A stretch of DNA of 64,000 nt. It comes from Litorisediminicola beolgyonensis. Lineage in GTDB: Bacteria > Pseudomonadota > Alphaproteobacteria > Rhodobacterales > Rhodobacteraceae. The translations under genes were made by a program, and so were the position numbers. Of the stretch, positions 44,904 through 54,811 are shown piece by piece; positions within the stretch are counted from its first letter, which is position 1; each line of letters starts with the position of its first letter. The stretch spans positions 62,001 through 126,000 of the forward strand of contig NZ_JBHTMU010000001.1 in NCBI RefSeq assembly GCF_042679605.1. The letters are read 5' to 3'. The notes beneath the pieces were generated by a model that made no database searches, was not told the origin of the DNA, and was given only the letters and a program-made list of their open reading frames with translations.

Positions 44904-45167
44904 ATGATCTGGCTGACGCTCTGGTGTGTGGCGGTCAATGTCGCGGCGCTCGGTGCGTTTGCGGTGGACAAGGCGCGGGCGGAAGAGAGCGGGCCTCGGA
45001 TCCCCGAGAGCACGCTTCTGCTACTCGCCGCCGCGGGCGGCTGGCCGGGGGCGAAGATCGGCCAGCAGGCCTGCCGCCACAAGACCCGCAAGCAGCCGTT
45101 CCGGCTCTGGCTCGATGGGATCGGGCTCGCCTGGGCGGCGGGCCTTCTGGCGCTTTGGCTGGTCTGA
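44904..45167 (+). CDS. DUF1294 family small membrane protein
   Basis: An 87-residue protein with two membrane helices (about residues 2-20 and 68-86) around a soluble stretch carrying the DUF1294 pattern: FAVDKARAEESGPRIPESTL, LAAAGGWPGAKIGQQACRHK and TRKQPFRLWL. The ATG at 44904 follows GGGGTGGG. The family has no known function. It precedes a double-hairpin repeat at 45175-45218 and the phosphatase gene. Confidence 0.8.
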   Translation: MIWLTLWCVAVNVAALGAFAVDKARAEESGPRIPESTLLLLAAAGGWPGAKIGQQACRHKTRKQPFRLWLDGIGLAWAAGLLALWLV

Positions 45168-45174
45168 GCGCACC

Positions 45175-45218
45175 CGTTTTCCGAACCGGAAAACGCGCGC
45201 AATCCGTATCGGATTGCG
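45175..45218. repeat. Double-hairpin intergenic repeat, copy 2 (inverted)
   Basis: CGTTTTCCG (45175-45183) with CGGAAAACG (45187-45195), and CGCAATCCG (45198-45206) with CGGATTGCG (45210-45218). It is the reverse complement in plan of the copy at 33151-33199: the loop of the TTTTCC/GGAAAA hairpin is conserved, and the second stem keeps AATCCG/CGGATT. It starts 8 bases after the DUF1294 stop codon. Confidence 0.75.
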
Positions 45219-45248
45219 GGGCGGCGCGCGGGGTGGCAAGAGCGACGC

Positions 45249-45902
45249 ATGATACCCTTGGTCTTCGATCTCGACGGCACGCTGATCGACAGCGCACCTG
45301 ACATCCGCGCCGCTGCAAACGCGGTTCTCGACACCCGCGGGGTGGCGCCGCTCACTCTTGCCGAGACGATCTCGTTCATCGGTGCGGGCGCGCCCACCTT
45401 CGTCGCCAGGATGCGCCGCGCGCGCGACCTGCCCGAGGCCGAGGAAGGTGACCTGCTCGCCGCGTTCCTGGCCGGGTACGAGACTGACCACGCGCTGACC
45501 GCGCCCTATCCGCAGGTGCTCGAGACCCTCGCCCGGTTGCGCGAGGCCGGGCACCCGCTGGGTCTCTGCACCAACAAGCCCATCGGCCCGACTCACGGCG
45601 TTCTCAAGCATTTCGGCCTGACGCCTTTTTTCGCGTCGGTCATCGGCGGAGACAGCCTGAGCGTCCGCAAGCCCGACCCGGCGCCACTCAAGGCGGTGTT
45701 CGATGCGCTTGGCGGTCTTGGCCTCTATGTCGGCGACAGCGAGACGGATGCCGCGACCGCCGAGGCGCTCGGCGTGCCGTTCCTGCTCTTCACCAAAGGC
45801 TACCGGAAATCCGCGCCCGAGGACCTGCGTCCCGCCGCGCAATTCTCCGATTTCGGCAGGCTGCCCGAGATCGTGGCGGAGATCAGCGCTCGAACACGGT
45901 GA
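45249..45902 (+). CDS. gph: Phosphoglycolate phosphatase (HAD superfamily)
   Basis: A 217-residue HAD hydrolase. FDLDGTLIDSAPD is motif I with the two catalytic Asp residues, LCTNKP motif II, RKPDPAPL the motif III Lys, and YVGDSETDAATAEALG motif IV. The cap region contains MRRARDL. Gph removes 2-phosphoglycolate, formed by DNA 3-prime end repair or by Rubisco oxygenation. Its 3-prime end overlaps the convergent TraB-like gene by 20 bases. The exact substrate within the HAD family is inferred. Confidence 0.88.
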   Translation: MIPLVFDLDGTLIDSAPDIRAAANAVLDTRGVAPLTLAETISFIGAGAPTFVARMRRARDLPEAEEGDLLAAFLAGYETDHALTAPYPQVLETLARLREAGHPLGLCTNKPIGPTHGVLKHFGLTPFFASVIGGDSLSVRKPDPAPLKAVFDALGGLGLYVGDSETDAATAEALGVPFLLFTKGYRKSAPEDLRPAAQFSDFGRLPEIVAEISARTR

Positions 45903-46596
45903 GCCAGTCGCTCGACCTCACCCTGAACCCGCGCCGTGCGATCAGGTGGCGCATCAGCGCGCTCATGTGGCCCGCGCCGTAAAGGACCGCGATGCTCTGG
46001 TCCTCGTCCGAGAGGACATCGTCGAATCTCGCGCAGAGCCGGGCGTCGCGCGCCGACAAGAGGACATCGAGCGCCGGTCCGGCGACGGGATCGGCCCTGG
46101 CATAGATGTCGTCGCGGTCGGCCAGATCCTCGACGACCAGCCGCTCGGCCAGCCGCGCCCGAGATCCGGCCACGCTCATCCAGAGCCCGTAGCCTGAACT
46201 GCCGAGCGTGAAGGCGAGGCGCGTGTGGAACGGCGCATCGGCCCAGAGACGCTCGAACTCTTCGCTGTCCAGATCGGCGCGGACGACGCGCGTGCCGGAG
46301 CTCTCGGAGATCGCGGGCTGGACCATCAGCCCCAGTCGGCCGACATTGGCCCAGCGATAGGCGCGGGTCAGGCGGCGGGCGGTCTGGCCGCTGACACCTT
46401 CGCAGAGAACGACGTCATGGCTCAGCGCCTCGGCATGCACACGCTGATAGAAGGCGGGGTCACCGACATGGACCATCGGATAGAGGCTCACCCGCGTGGG
46501 GAGGGACGGGTGCGTCAGGGCGTGGCGTGCCGTTCTGAGGCCGACGATGGAGCTTTCGAGGAACTGCATGGCGCTCGGGTTCTCCGGACGATACAT
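45883..46596 (-). CDS. TraB/GumN-like protein
   Basis: A 237-residue protein in which VSLYPMVHVGDPAFYQRVHA, VLCEGVSGQTARRLTRAY and AVLYGAGHMSALMRHLIARR resemble the conserved blocks of TraB/GumN/TIKI proteins, a group that includes some metalloproteases. I cannot confirm the metal ligands. No signal peptide is seen. It is convergent with and overlaps gph by 20 bases. The start at 46596 is the first ATG; ATG 46569 is also possible. The assignment is from motif memory. Confidence 0.6.
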   Translation of the reverse strand: MYRPENPSAMQFLESSIVGLRTARHALTHPSLPTRVSLYPMVHVGDPAFYQRVHAEALSHDVVLCEGVSGQTARRLTRAYRWANVGRLGLMVQPAISESSGTRVVRADLDSEEFERLWADAPFHTRLAFTLGSSGYGLWMSVAGSRARLAERLVVEDLADRDDIYARADPVAGPALDVLLSARDARLCARFDDVLSDEDQSIAVLYGAGHMSALMRHLIARRGFRVRSSDWLTVFER

Positions 46597-46645
46597 CGCT
46601 GAATTGAATCAAGATGCGGATAATTTAGTGGCGAAAGGTGGCAAA

Positions 46646-47515
46646 ATGACGGCACTCATCACGGCGCTCTCGGAAATCTCGGACCGGTACGATGCCGCCT
46701 TCGTCGATCTCTGGGGCTGCCTGCACAACGGCGTGCGCGCCCATCCCGAGGCGGTCGCCGCGCTGCAGGCCTTTCGCTCCGCGGGCAAGCGGGTCGTGCT
46801 TCTGACCAATGCGCCGCGCCCGCGGGCCTCGGTCGAGCGCCAGATCGCCAAGATGGGCGTCCCCGAGGATGCCTGGGACAGCATCGCCACCTCGGGCGAT
46901 TCAGCGCGGGCCGCGATGTTCCGCGGCGCGGTCGGCCAGAAGGTCTGGTTCATCGGCGAGGATCACGACCAGAGCTTCTTCGACCCGCTCAAGGTCGTCT
47001 CGGACCCGGTCGAGATCACGCGCGTGCCGCTGGAAGAGGCCGAGGGCATCGTCTGCTGCGGCCCCTTCGATCCCCATGCCGACCCCTCGGTCATGCGGCC
47101 GGAGTTCCTGTTGGCCAAGCAGAAGGGCCTCAAGCTTCTCTGCGCAAATCCGGACATCGTCGTGGATCGCGGAGACAGCCGCGAATGGTGCGCGGGCGCG
47201 CTGGCACGGCTCTACGAGGAGATGGGCGGCGAGACGCTCTATTTCGGCAAGCCGCACCCGCCGATCTACGACCTGGCACGGCGGCGGCTGGCCGAGGTCG
47301 GTGGGGGCGACGGAGATGCCATCCTCGCCATCGGCGACGGGCCGCACACGGATATCGACGGGGCGATGGGCGAGGATATCGACAGCCTCTTCGTGACCGG
47401 CGGGTTGGCCGCGGAAGAGACCAAAACGTCGCACCAGCCGGACGAGGATCTCTTAAGAGCCTATATCGAAAAGGAAAAGATCGCTCCTACCTTCTCGATA
47501 GGTCACTTGCGCTGA
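46646..47515 (+). CDS. HAD-superfamily hydrolase, TIGR01459 type
   Basis: A 289-residue HAD-IIA-like phosphatase: FVDLWGCLHNGV (motif I, here DLWG in place of DxDG), VVLLTNAPRPRASVERQIA (motif II), FGKPHPPIYDLA (motif III Lys) and AIGDGPHTDIDGAMGEDI (motif IV). It lines up with the NagD-like, CUT1-like uncharacterised group that is common in alphaproteobacteria. The first motif lacks the usual second Asp, which is replaced by the Gly of LWGC. AAAGGTGG precedes the ATG. Substrate unknown. Confidence 0.88.
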   Translation: MTALITALSEISDRYDAAFVDLWGCLHNGVRAHPEAVAALQAFRSAGKRVVLLTNAPRPRASVERQIAKMGVPEDAWDSIATSGDSARAAMFRGAVGQKVWFIGEDHDQSFFDPLKVVSDPVEITRVPLEEAEGIVCCGPFDPHADPSVMRPEFLLAKQKGLKLLCANPDIVVDRGDSREWCAGALARLYEEMGGETLYFGKPHPPIYDLARRRLAEVGGGDGDAILAIGDGPHTDIDGAMGEDIDSLFVTGGLAAEETKTSHQPDEDLLRAYIEKEKIAPTFSIGHLR

Positions 47516-47634
47516 CCCTCTTTATCCTTGCGTTTCTGCGGGCGCAAAGCAATAAAGTTGCTTGAGGAAGTGGCTTGGGCATCTATTTGTTGCCGGGCGA
47601 AACGACCGGGTCTGGAAATACGATGGAGCCCAGC

Positions 47635-48078
47635 ATGTTCGACAATCTGCCGAGGGGCACGATCTGCATCGAGGACATCGAGATGGGCATGACCCGCTCG
47701 CTCGAGAAGCGGATCACGGACGAGGATATCGAGAAGTTCGCCGAGGTCTCGACCGACCGGAACCCGGTGCACCTCGACGAGGAGTACGCCCAAGACACGA
47801 TCTTCGAGGGCCGCATCGCTCACGGGATGCTCACGGCGGGTCTGATCTCGGCGGTGATCGGCGAGCAGTTGCCCGGTCACGGCACGGTCTACATGGGGCA
47901 GACGCTCAAGTTCCTGGCACCCGTGCGTCCCGGCGACCTGGTCTATGCCGAGGTGAAGGTGATCGAGATCGACCTGGCGAAGCGCCGCGTCAAGCTTGAC
48001 TGCCACTGCGCCGTCGATGGCAAGAAGGTCCTCGTGGGCGAGGCGATGGTTCTCGCGCCCACGCGCCGCTTCGATTGA
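47635..48078 (+). CDS. MaoC-family (R)-specific enoyl-CoA hydratase
   Basis: A 147-residue hot-dog fold protein. EVSTDRNPVHLDEEYAQDTI holds the hydratase 2 motif with Asp and His catalytic residues, and FEGRIAHGMLTAGLISAVIG the following helix. This is the PhaJ-like type that makes (R)-3-hydroxyacyl-CoA, linking fatty-acid oxidation to polyhydroxyalkanoate, or acts in acyl chain metabolism. The ATG at 47635 is preceded by GGAG at good spacing; an upstream ATG at 47623 is less likely. A TTCG-loop terminator follows. Confidence 0.85.
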   Translation: MFDNLPRGTICIEDIEMGMTRSLEKRITDEDIEKFAEVSTDRNPVHLDEEYAQDTIFEGRIAHGMLTAGLISAVIGEQLPGHGTVYMGQTLKFLAPVRPGDLVYAEVKVIEIDLAKRRVKLDCHCAVDGKKVLVGEAMVLAPTRRFD

Positions 48079-48100
48079 CGGGGCAGGGCATCGGTCGATC

Positions 48101-48124
48101 AGGGCGCCTTCGGGCGCCCTTTTT
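48101..48124 (+). terminator. Intrinsic terminator after the MaoC hydratase gene
   Basis: AGGGCGCC (48101-48108), a TTCG tetraloop, GGCGCCCT (48113-48120) and a T-run form a classical terminator starting 22 bases after the stop codon. Confidence 0.9.
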
Positions 48125-48234
48125 CGTGGTCCGCCGCCCGGTGGCACGCTCGGAGCGGCCAAATCGCTGGACGCTGCGCGGCTCTGGCAATATCACCGGC
48201 CCAACCCCCGTTTGAACGACCGTCAGGACCCGAC

Positions 48235-50800
<2,566 letters not shown>

Positions 50801-50814
<14 letters not shown>

Positions 50815-51280
50815 CCGCCGCACGCTTCTGGCCGGGCTGGTGCTCTTGCCAGCCTGCGGCTTCCGCCCGGTCTACGGTCCGGGCGGCGGCGCCGAGGCGC
50901 TGCAGGGCGCCATCGCCTTTCCCGAACCGGAGGGCCGCTCGGGCTATCTTCTCCAGCGCAGGCTCGAGGAACGCTTCGGTCGGGCCAGCCTGCCGCGCTA
51001 CCGCATGATCCCGGAGATCACGCTCGACGAAGAGGATCTCGGAACGACCTCGACCGGCTCGACCACGCGCTACCGCATCCTCGGCGAAGTGGACTGGCGG
51101 CTCGAAGAGATCGCCACCGGCGAGACCGTGCTGACCCGAAGGGTCGAGAGCTTCACCGGCTATTCCGCCACCGGCTCCAACGTCGCGACGCTCGCCGCCG
51201 AGCGCGATGCGCTGGAGCGCCTGATGGTCGCGCTGGCCGACCGGATCGTCGATCAGCTTCTGCTCTTCGCCACGCCATGA
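50801..51280 (+). CDS. lptE: LPS-assembly lipoprotein LptE
   Basis: A 159-residue lipoprotein: lipobox LLPAC at Cys19, followed by the family CGFRPVYGPGGG motif and a small alpha/beta fold. LptE plugs the LptD outer-membrane translocon and helps place LPS at the cell surface. It overlaps leuS by 14 bases and holA by four. The order leuS-lptE-holA is conserved in alphaproteobacteria and supports the assignment despite low sequence conservation. Confidence 0.92.
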
Positions 51281-52302
51281 AGCTGTCGGCCCGCGACGCG
51301 CCCGGATATTTCCGCAAGCCCGATCCGGGCAAGGCGGGACTGCTGATCTACGGCGAGGACGCGATGCGGGTGGCGCTGAAGCGGCAGGAGGCGATCCTGG
51401 CGCTCATCGGTCCCGAGGGTGAGGCCGAGATGCGGCTTGCCCGGATGCTGGCCTCGGATCTGCGCAAGGATCCGACGATGCTGACCGACGCGGTCAAGGC
51501 GCAGGGGTTCTTCCCGGGGCCGCGCGTCGCCTTTGTCGAGGATGCGAACGACACGGTCATCGACCCGGTGCGCGTCGCGGTCGAAGAGTGGCGGCCGGGC
51601 GATGCGCAGATCGTGGTGACGGCGGGCGCGCTCAAGGCGACGTCGAAGCTGCGCAAGCTCTTCGAGGGTCACCCCGAGTCCTATGCGGCGGGCCTCTACA
51701 ACGATCCGATGGGGCGCGCCGAGATCGAGGCCGAGCTGAAACGCGCCGGACTCGCCGATCCCAGCCGGGACGCGATGGAGGCGCTCACCGATCTTGCGCG
51801 CGGCCTCGGGCCCGGCGATTTCCGTCAGACGCTGGAGAAAATCGCGCTCTACAAGCTCGGTGACGACAGCCCCCTCGGACCCGAGGAAGTGGCCCTGATG
51901 GCGCCTGCCTCGATCGAGGCCGAGCTCGATGACGTCCTGCATGTCGTGGCCGAGGGCCGCACCGCCGAGATCGGATCGGTCATGGCGCGGCTCGAGGCGC
52001 AGGGCGTGGCGGCGGTGACGCTGGTGATCATGGCGACCCGGCATTTCCGCGCGCTGCACGCAGCGGCCTCGGCGCCCGGCGGTCCCGACCAGGGGATCGC
52101 GCGGCTGCGCCCGCCGGTCTTCGGCCCGCGCCGCGACCGGATGCTGCGTCAGGCGCGGAGCTGGGGCATGCTGAAGCTCGAGCAGGCGCTGGAGCTTTTG
52201 ACCGAAACTGACCTGCAGCTTCGCTCGGCCGGGCAGCGCGCGCCCGCGATGGCGCTCGTGGAGCGCATGATGATCCGCCTCGCCATGCTGGCGCGGCGCT
52301 GA
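51277..52302 (+). CDS. holA: DNA polymerase III subunit delta
   Basis: A 341-residue clamp-loader delta subunit. LLIYGEDAMRVALKRQEAIL is the N-terminal region that follows the family layout, with ARGLGPGDFRQTLEKIALYK and the C-terminal collar helices. The delta subunit opens the beta sliding clamp during replication. It starts at ATG 51277, overlapping lptE by four bases. Family length is 330-345 residues, so it is complete. Confidence 0.94.
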   Translation: MKLSARDAPGYFRKPDPGKAGLLIYGEDAMRVALKRQEAILALIGPEGEAEMRLARMLASDLRKDPTMLTDAVKAQGFFPGPRVAFVEDANDTVIDPVRVAVEEWRPGDAQIVVTAGALKATSKLRKLFEGHPESYAAGLYNDPMGRAEIEAELKRAGLADPSRDAMEALTDLARGLGPGDFRQTLEKIALYKLGDDSPLGPEEVALMAPASIEAELDDVLHVVAEGRTAEIGSVMARLEAQGVAAVTLVIMATRHFRALHAAASAPGGPDQGIARLRPPVFGPRRDRMLRQARSWGMLKLEQALELLTETDLQLRSAGQRAPAMALVERMMIRLAMLARR

Positions 52303-52318
52303 AAAAAGGGAGAGATCG

Positions 52319-52909
52319 ATGGCACTTACGGTGATCGGAACCCGCATGAGCCGCACGTTTCGCGTGCTCTGGATGCTCGAGGAACTGGGGCTCGATTACA
52401 CCCATACCCCGGCGGCACCCCGGTCGGACACGGTCCGCGACGTCAACCCGCAGGGCAAGATCCCGGTCCTGGTCGAGGACGGGTTCGTGCTCCGCGACTC
52501 GACGGCGATCCTGACCTACCTCGCCGACAAGCACGGCGCCCTGACCTTCCCGGCGGGCAGTCCCGAGCGGGCGCAGCAGGACGCTCTGACGTTCCGCATC
52601 CTCGACGAGATCGACGCGCTTCTCTGGACCGCGGCGCGGCACAGTTTCATCCTGCCCGAGGAGATGCGCGTCCCCGAGGTCAAAGAGAGCCTCAAATCCG
52701 AGTTCGCCTGCAACCTGCAAGGTCTCAGTGAGGAGATCGAGGGGCCGTTCCTGATGGGCGAGACACTGACCATCCCGGACCTCATCCTCTGCCATTGCGG
52801 CGGCTGGGCGATGACGGCCAAGTTCCCCGAGGCCCCGCGCGCCTTCAAGGACTACGCCAAAAATCTGCGGTCGCGCCCGGCCTTCGAGCGCGCCGCGGCG
52901 CGCGACTGA
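52319..52909 (+). CDS. Glutathione S-transferase family protein
   Basis: A 196-residue GST with a thioredoxin-like N-terminal domain (ALTVIGTRMSRTFRVLWMLE; the Ser-x-Thr region replaces a CxxC), NPQGKIPVLVEDG with the cis-Pro, and RDSTAILTYLADKHG that binds the glutathione glutamate. The C-terminal domain is helical. It starts 16 bases after holA with AAGGGAGAG ahead, so it may be co-transcribed. Substrate unknown. Confidence 0.9.
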   Translation: MALTVIGTRMSRTFRVLWMLEELGLDYTHTPAAPRSDTVRDVNPQGKIPVLVEDGFVLRDSTAILTYLADKHGALTFPAGSPERAQQDALTFRILDEIDALLWTAARHSFILPEEMRVPEVKESLKSEFACNLQGLSEEIEGPFLMGETLTIPDLILCHCGGWAMTAKFPEAPRAFKDYAKNLRSRPAFERAAARD

Positions 52910-52913
52910 GGTC

Positions 52914-54110
52914 TCAGCCTGCCGGGCGATGCTGCGCCGCGTGCCGACCGGCCCAGAGCCCGGTCGCGAGGCAGGCGGTCAGGAGATAGCCGCCGGTCGG
53001 CGCTTCCCAGTCGAGCATCTCGCCCGCGGCGAAGACGCCCGGCCGGCTTCGGAGCTGCAGGCCTTCATCGAGCTCCGCGAAGGGAATACCCCCGGCGGTC
53101 GAGATCCCCTCGTCCATCGGTCTGGGTCCCTCATGCGGAACCGGCACGGATTTGAGACGCGCGGCGAGCAGCGCGGGGTCGTGGGGCAGGGGCCGCAGCA
53201 CCTCGTTCAGAAGCGCGCGCTCCGCAGGGGCGAGCGCCAGCGTCTTTCGCAGGTGATTGGCGAGGCTCAGCTTGCCGCGCGGGCTGGCGAGGCGGCGGGC
53301 GATTTCGGCCTCGTCCAGATCCGGCCGCAGGTCGATGGTCAGGGCGGCGCCCGCGCGCAGTTGAGGCGTCAGCGGATAGAGCCCTCCGCCCTCGAGCCCC
53401 CGGGAAGAAATGACCGCCTCTCCGCGATTGGCATGTCCTCCGGCCGAGAACACCGCGTTTTTCAGCGCAGCGCCGAAATGCGGGCGCATATGCTCCGACC
53501 AGCGCACCACGAGACCGGCATTCGACGGCTGGAACGGCGCGAGAGACAGGCCCGCATCCGAGAGCGGTCTGGTCCAGGCGCCGTCCGATCCGAGCCGCGA
53601 CCAACTCGCCCCGCCGCAGGCGAGGACCGTGACATCGGGCTGCACCGCGCGCGGGCCCTCCGGCGTATCGAGGGCGAAAGTCTTTTCGTCCCAACCGATC
53701 CAGCGCCAACGGACGCGCGTCTCCAGCCCGTCGTCGCGCAGGCGCGCAAGCCAGGCGCGGAGCAGGGGAGAGGCCTTCATCGCCTCAGGAAAGACCCGCC
53801 CGGACGAGCCGGTAAAGAGCGGCTGTCCGAGGTCTTCGGCCCAGGCCATGACCTCGTCGGGTCCGAAACCGCGGAGCATCGGGGCGAGCGGCGTGTCCGG
53901 ACCATAGGCCCGAAGCGCCTGATCGAGCGGTTCGTTCTTGGTCAGGTTCAGTCCCGATTTCCCGGCCATCAGGAACTTGCGCGCGAGGCTTGGCTTCTGC
54001 TCGGCCAAAACCACCGTCCGGCCGCCAGCGATCAGCGCCTCGGCGGCCATCAGCCCGGCCGGGCCGCCGCCGATCACGAGAGCGTCGATCTTTTCGGGGC
54101 GATCGGTCAT
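52914..54110 (-). CDS. FAD-dependent oxidoreductase of the BaiN/RdsA (TIGR03862) type
   Basis: A 398-residue flavoprotein. ALVIGGGPAGLMAAEALIAG is the dinucleotide-binding motif, KFLMAGKSGLNLTKNEP and GSSGRVFPEAMKASPLLRAW follow, and EAPTGGYLLTACLATGLWAG closes the FAD site. These proteins resemble BaiN but their substrate in most bacteria is unknown. The ATG at 54110 is preferred; the frame is open to 54164 but without family sequence. It is convergent with the GST gene, four bases apart, and divergent from the HNH gene. Confidence 0.88.
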   Translation of the reverse strand: MTDRPEKIDALVIGGGPAGLMAAEALIAGGRTVVLAEQKPSLARKFLMAGKSGLNLTKNEPLDQALRAYGPDTPLAPMLRGFGPDEVMAWAEDLGQPLFTGSSGRVFPEAMKASPLLRAWLARLRDDGLETRVRWRWIGWDEKTFALDTPEGPRAVQPDVTVLACGGASWSRLGSDGAWTRPLSDAGLSLAPFQPSNAGLVVRWSEHMRPHFGAALKNAVFSAGGHANRGEAVISSRGLEGGGLYPLTPQLRAGAALTIDLRPDLDEAEIARRLASPRGKLSLANHLRKTLALAPAERALLNEVLRPLPHDPALLAARLKSVPVPHEGPRPMDEGISTAGGIPFAELDEGLQLRSRPGVFAAGEMLDWEAPTGGYLLTACLATGLWAGRHAAQHRPAG

Positions 54111-54187
54111 CCGGTTGATCCCTGCCAGTGCAGCCCCATCCTCTAGGCCAAGCGCCTTTGCCACCGCAACCGTGACGTATTCGCCCG

Positions 54188-54484
54188 ATGCCCGACGATC
54201 CGATCTGCCCGCTCTGTCTCAGGCCGATCCCGCCCGAGGCCAAGCAGAGCCTTCATCACCTCGTGCCGAAGCTGCGCGGTGGCAAGGGCGGCCCGGTCGT
54301 GCGGTTGCACCAGATCTGTCACAACGAGATCCACGCGACGTTGACCGAGACCGAGCTCGCGCGGGAGTTCGATACACCCGAGAAACTTCGCGCCCATCCG
54401 CGCCTTGCAGCTTTTGTCCGATGGGTCTCGAAAAGGCCTCCGGCCTTTCACAGCCGCAGCGCCGGGGGGCGGCGCAAGCGCTGA
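54188..54484 (+). CDS. Small HNH-nuclease domain protein
   Basis: A 98-residue protein with CPLC near the N-terminus, LHHLVPKLRGGKG with the HH and N/G-rich core, and LHQICHNEIHATLT, which matches the Cys2-HNH layout (metal cysteines CPLC, nuclease His pair, final His). The Lys/Arg-rich tail (RSAGGRRKR) may help DNA binding. It is not adjacent to a restriction, CRISPR or phage gene. Free-standing HNH proteins of this size are common and mostly uncharacterised. Could be a nuclease or an inactive relative. Confidence 0.75.
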   Translation: MPDDPICPLCLRPIPPEAKQSLHHLVPKLRGGKGGPVVRLHQICHNEIHATLTETELAREFDTPEKLRAHPRLAAFVRWVSKRPPAFHSRSAGGRRKR

Positions 54485-54493
54485 GCGCGGCCC

Positions 54494-54811
54494 TTAGCCG
54501 TGGCCCAGTTGGCTGCGCAGTTCCTCGGCCTCGTGGCGCGCCTCGCGCAGGCCCTCCATTGCCGCCGACAATTCGGCCTCGGCCTGGGCCAGCTGGTTCG
54601 TAAGCTCGGCCTCGCGCTGCTGGAGATAGGTGATCGCCTGATCGCGCGTCTCCTCGGCCTCGTGCAGCTCCTGGCTCATCCGCTCGAGCTCGTCGACATC
54701 GGTCTGGCTGACCCGGCTGAAGCGGTGGACCAGCCAGTTTGCAAGCCAGCCGAGGCAGAAAGCCACGAAGAGAATGATCGCGGTGGCGATAATGAACTCG
54801 GTTCTATTCAT
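54494..54811 (-). CDS. Membrane-anchored coiled-coil protein
   Basis: A 105-residue protein: a single membrane helix (about 6-28, starting MNRTEFIIATAIILFVAFCL) followed by about 65 residues of heptad coiled coil rich in Glu, Gln and Arg. No known domain. It overlaps the stop of the OmpA-like gene upstream by eight bases and is therefore its coupled partner. It may form an oligomer with that envelope protein. Function unknown. Confidence 0.72.
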   Translation of the reverse strand: MNRTEFIIATAIILFVAFCLGWLANWLVHRFSRVSQTDVDELERMSQELHEAEETRDQAITYLQQREAELTNQLAQAEAELSAAMEGLREARHEAEELRSQLGHG

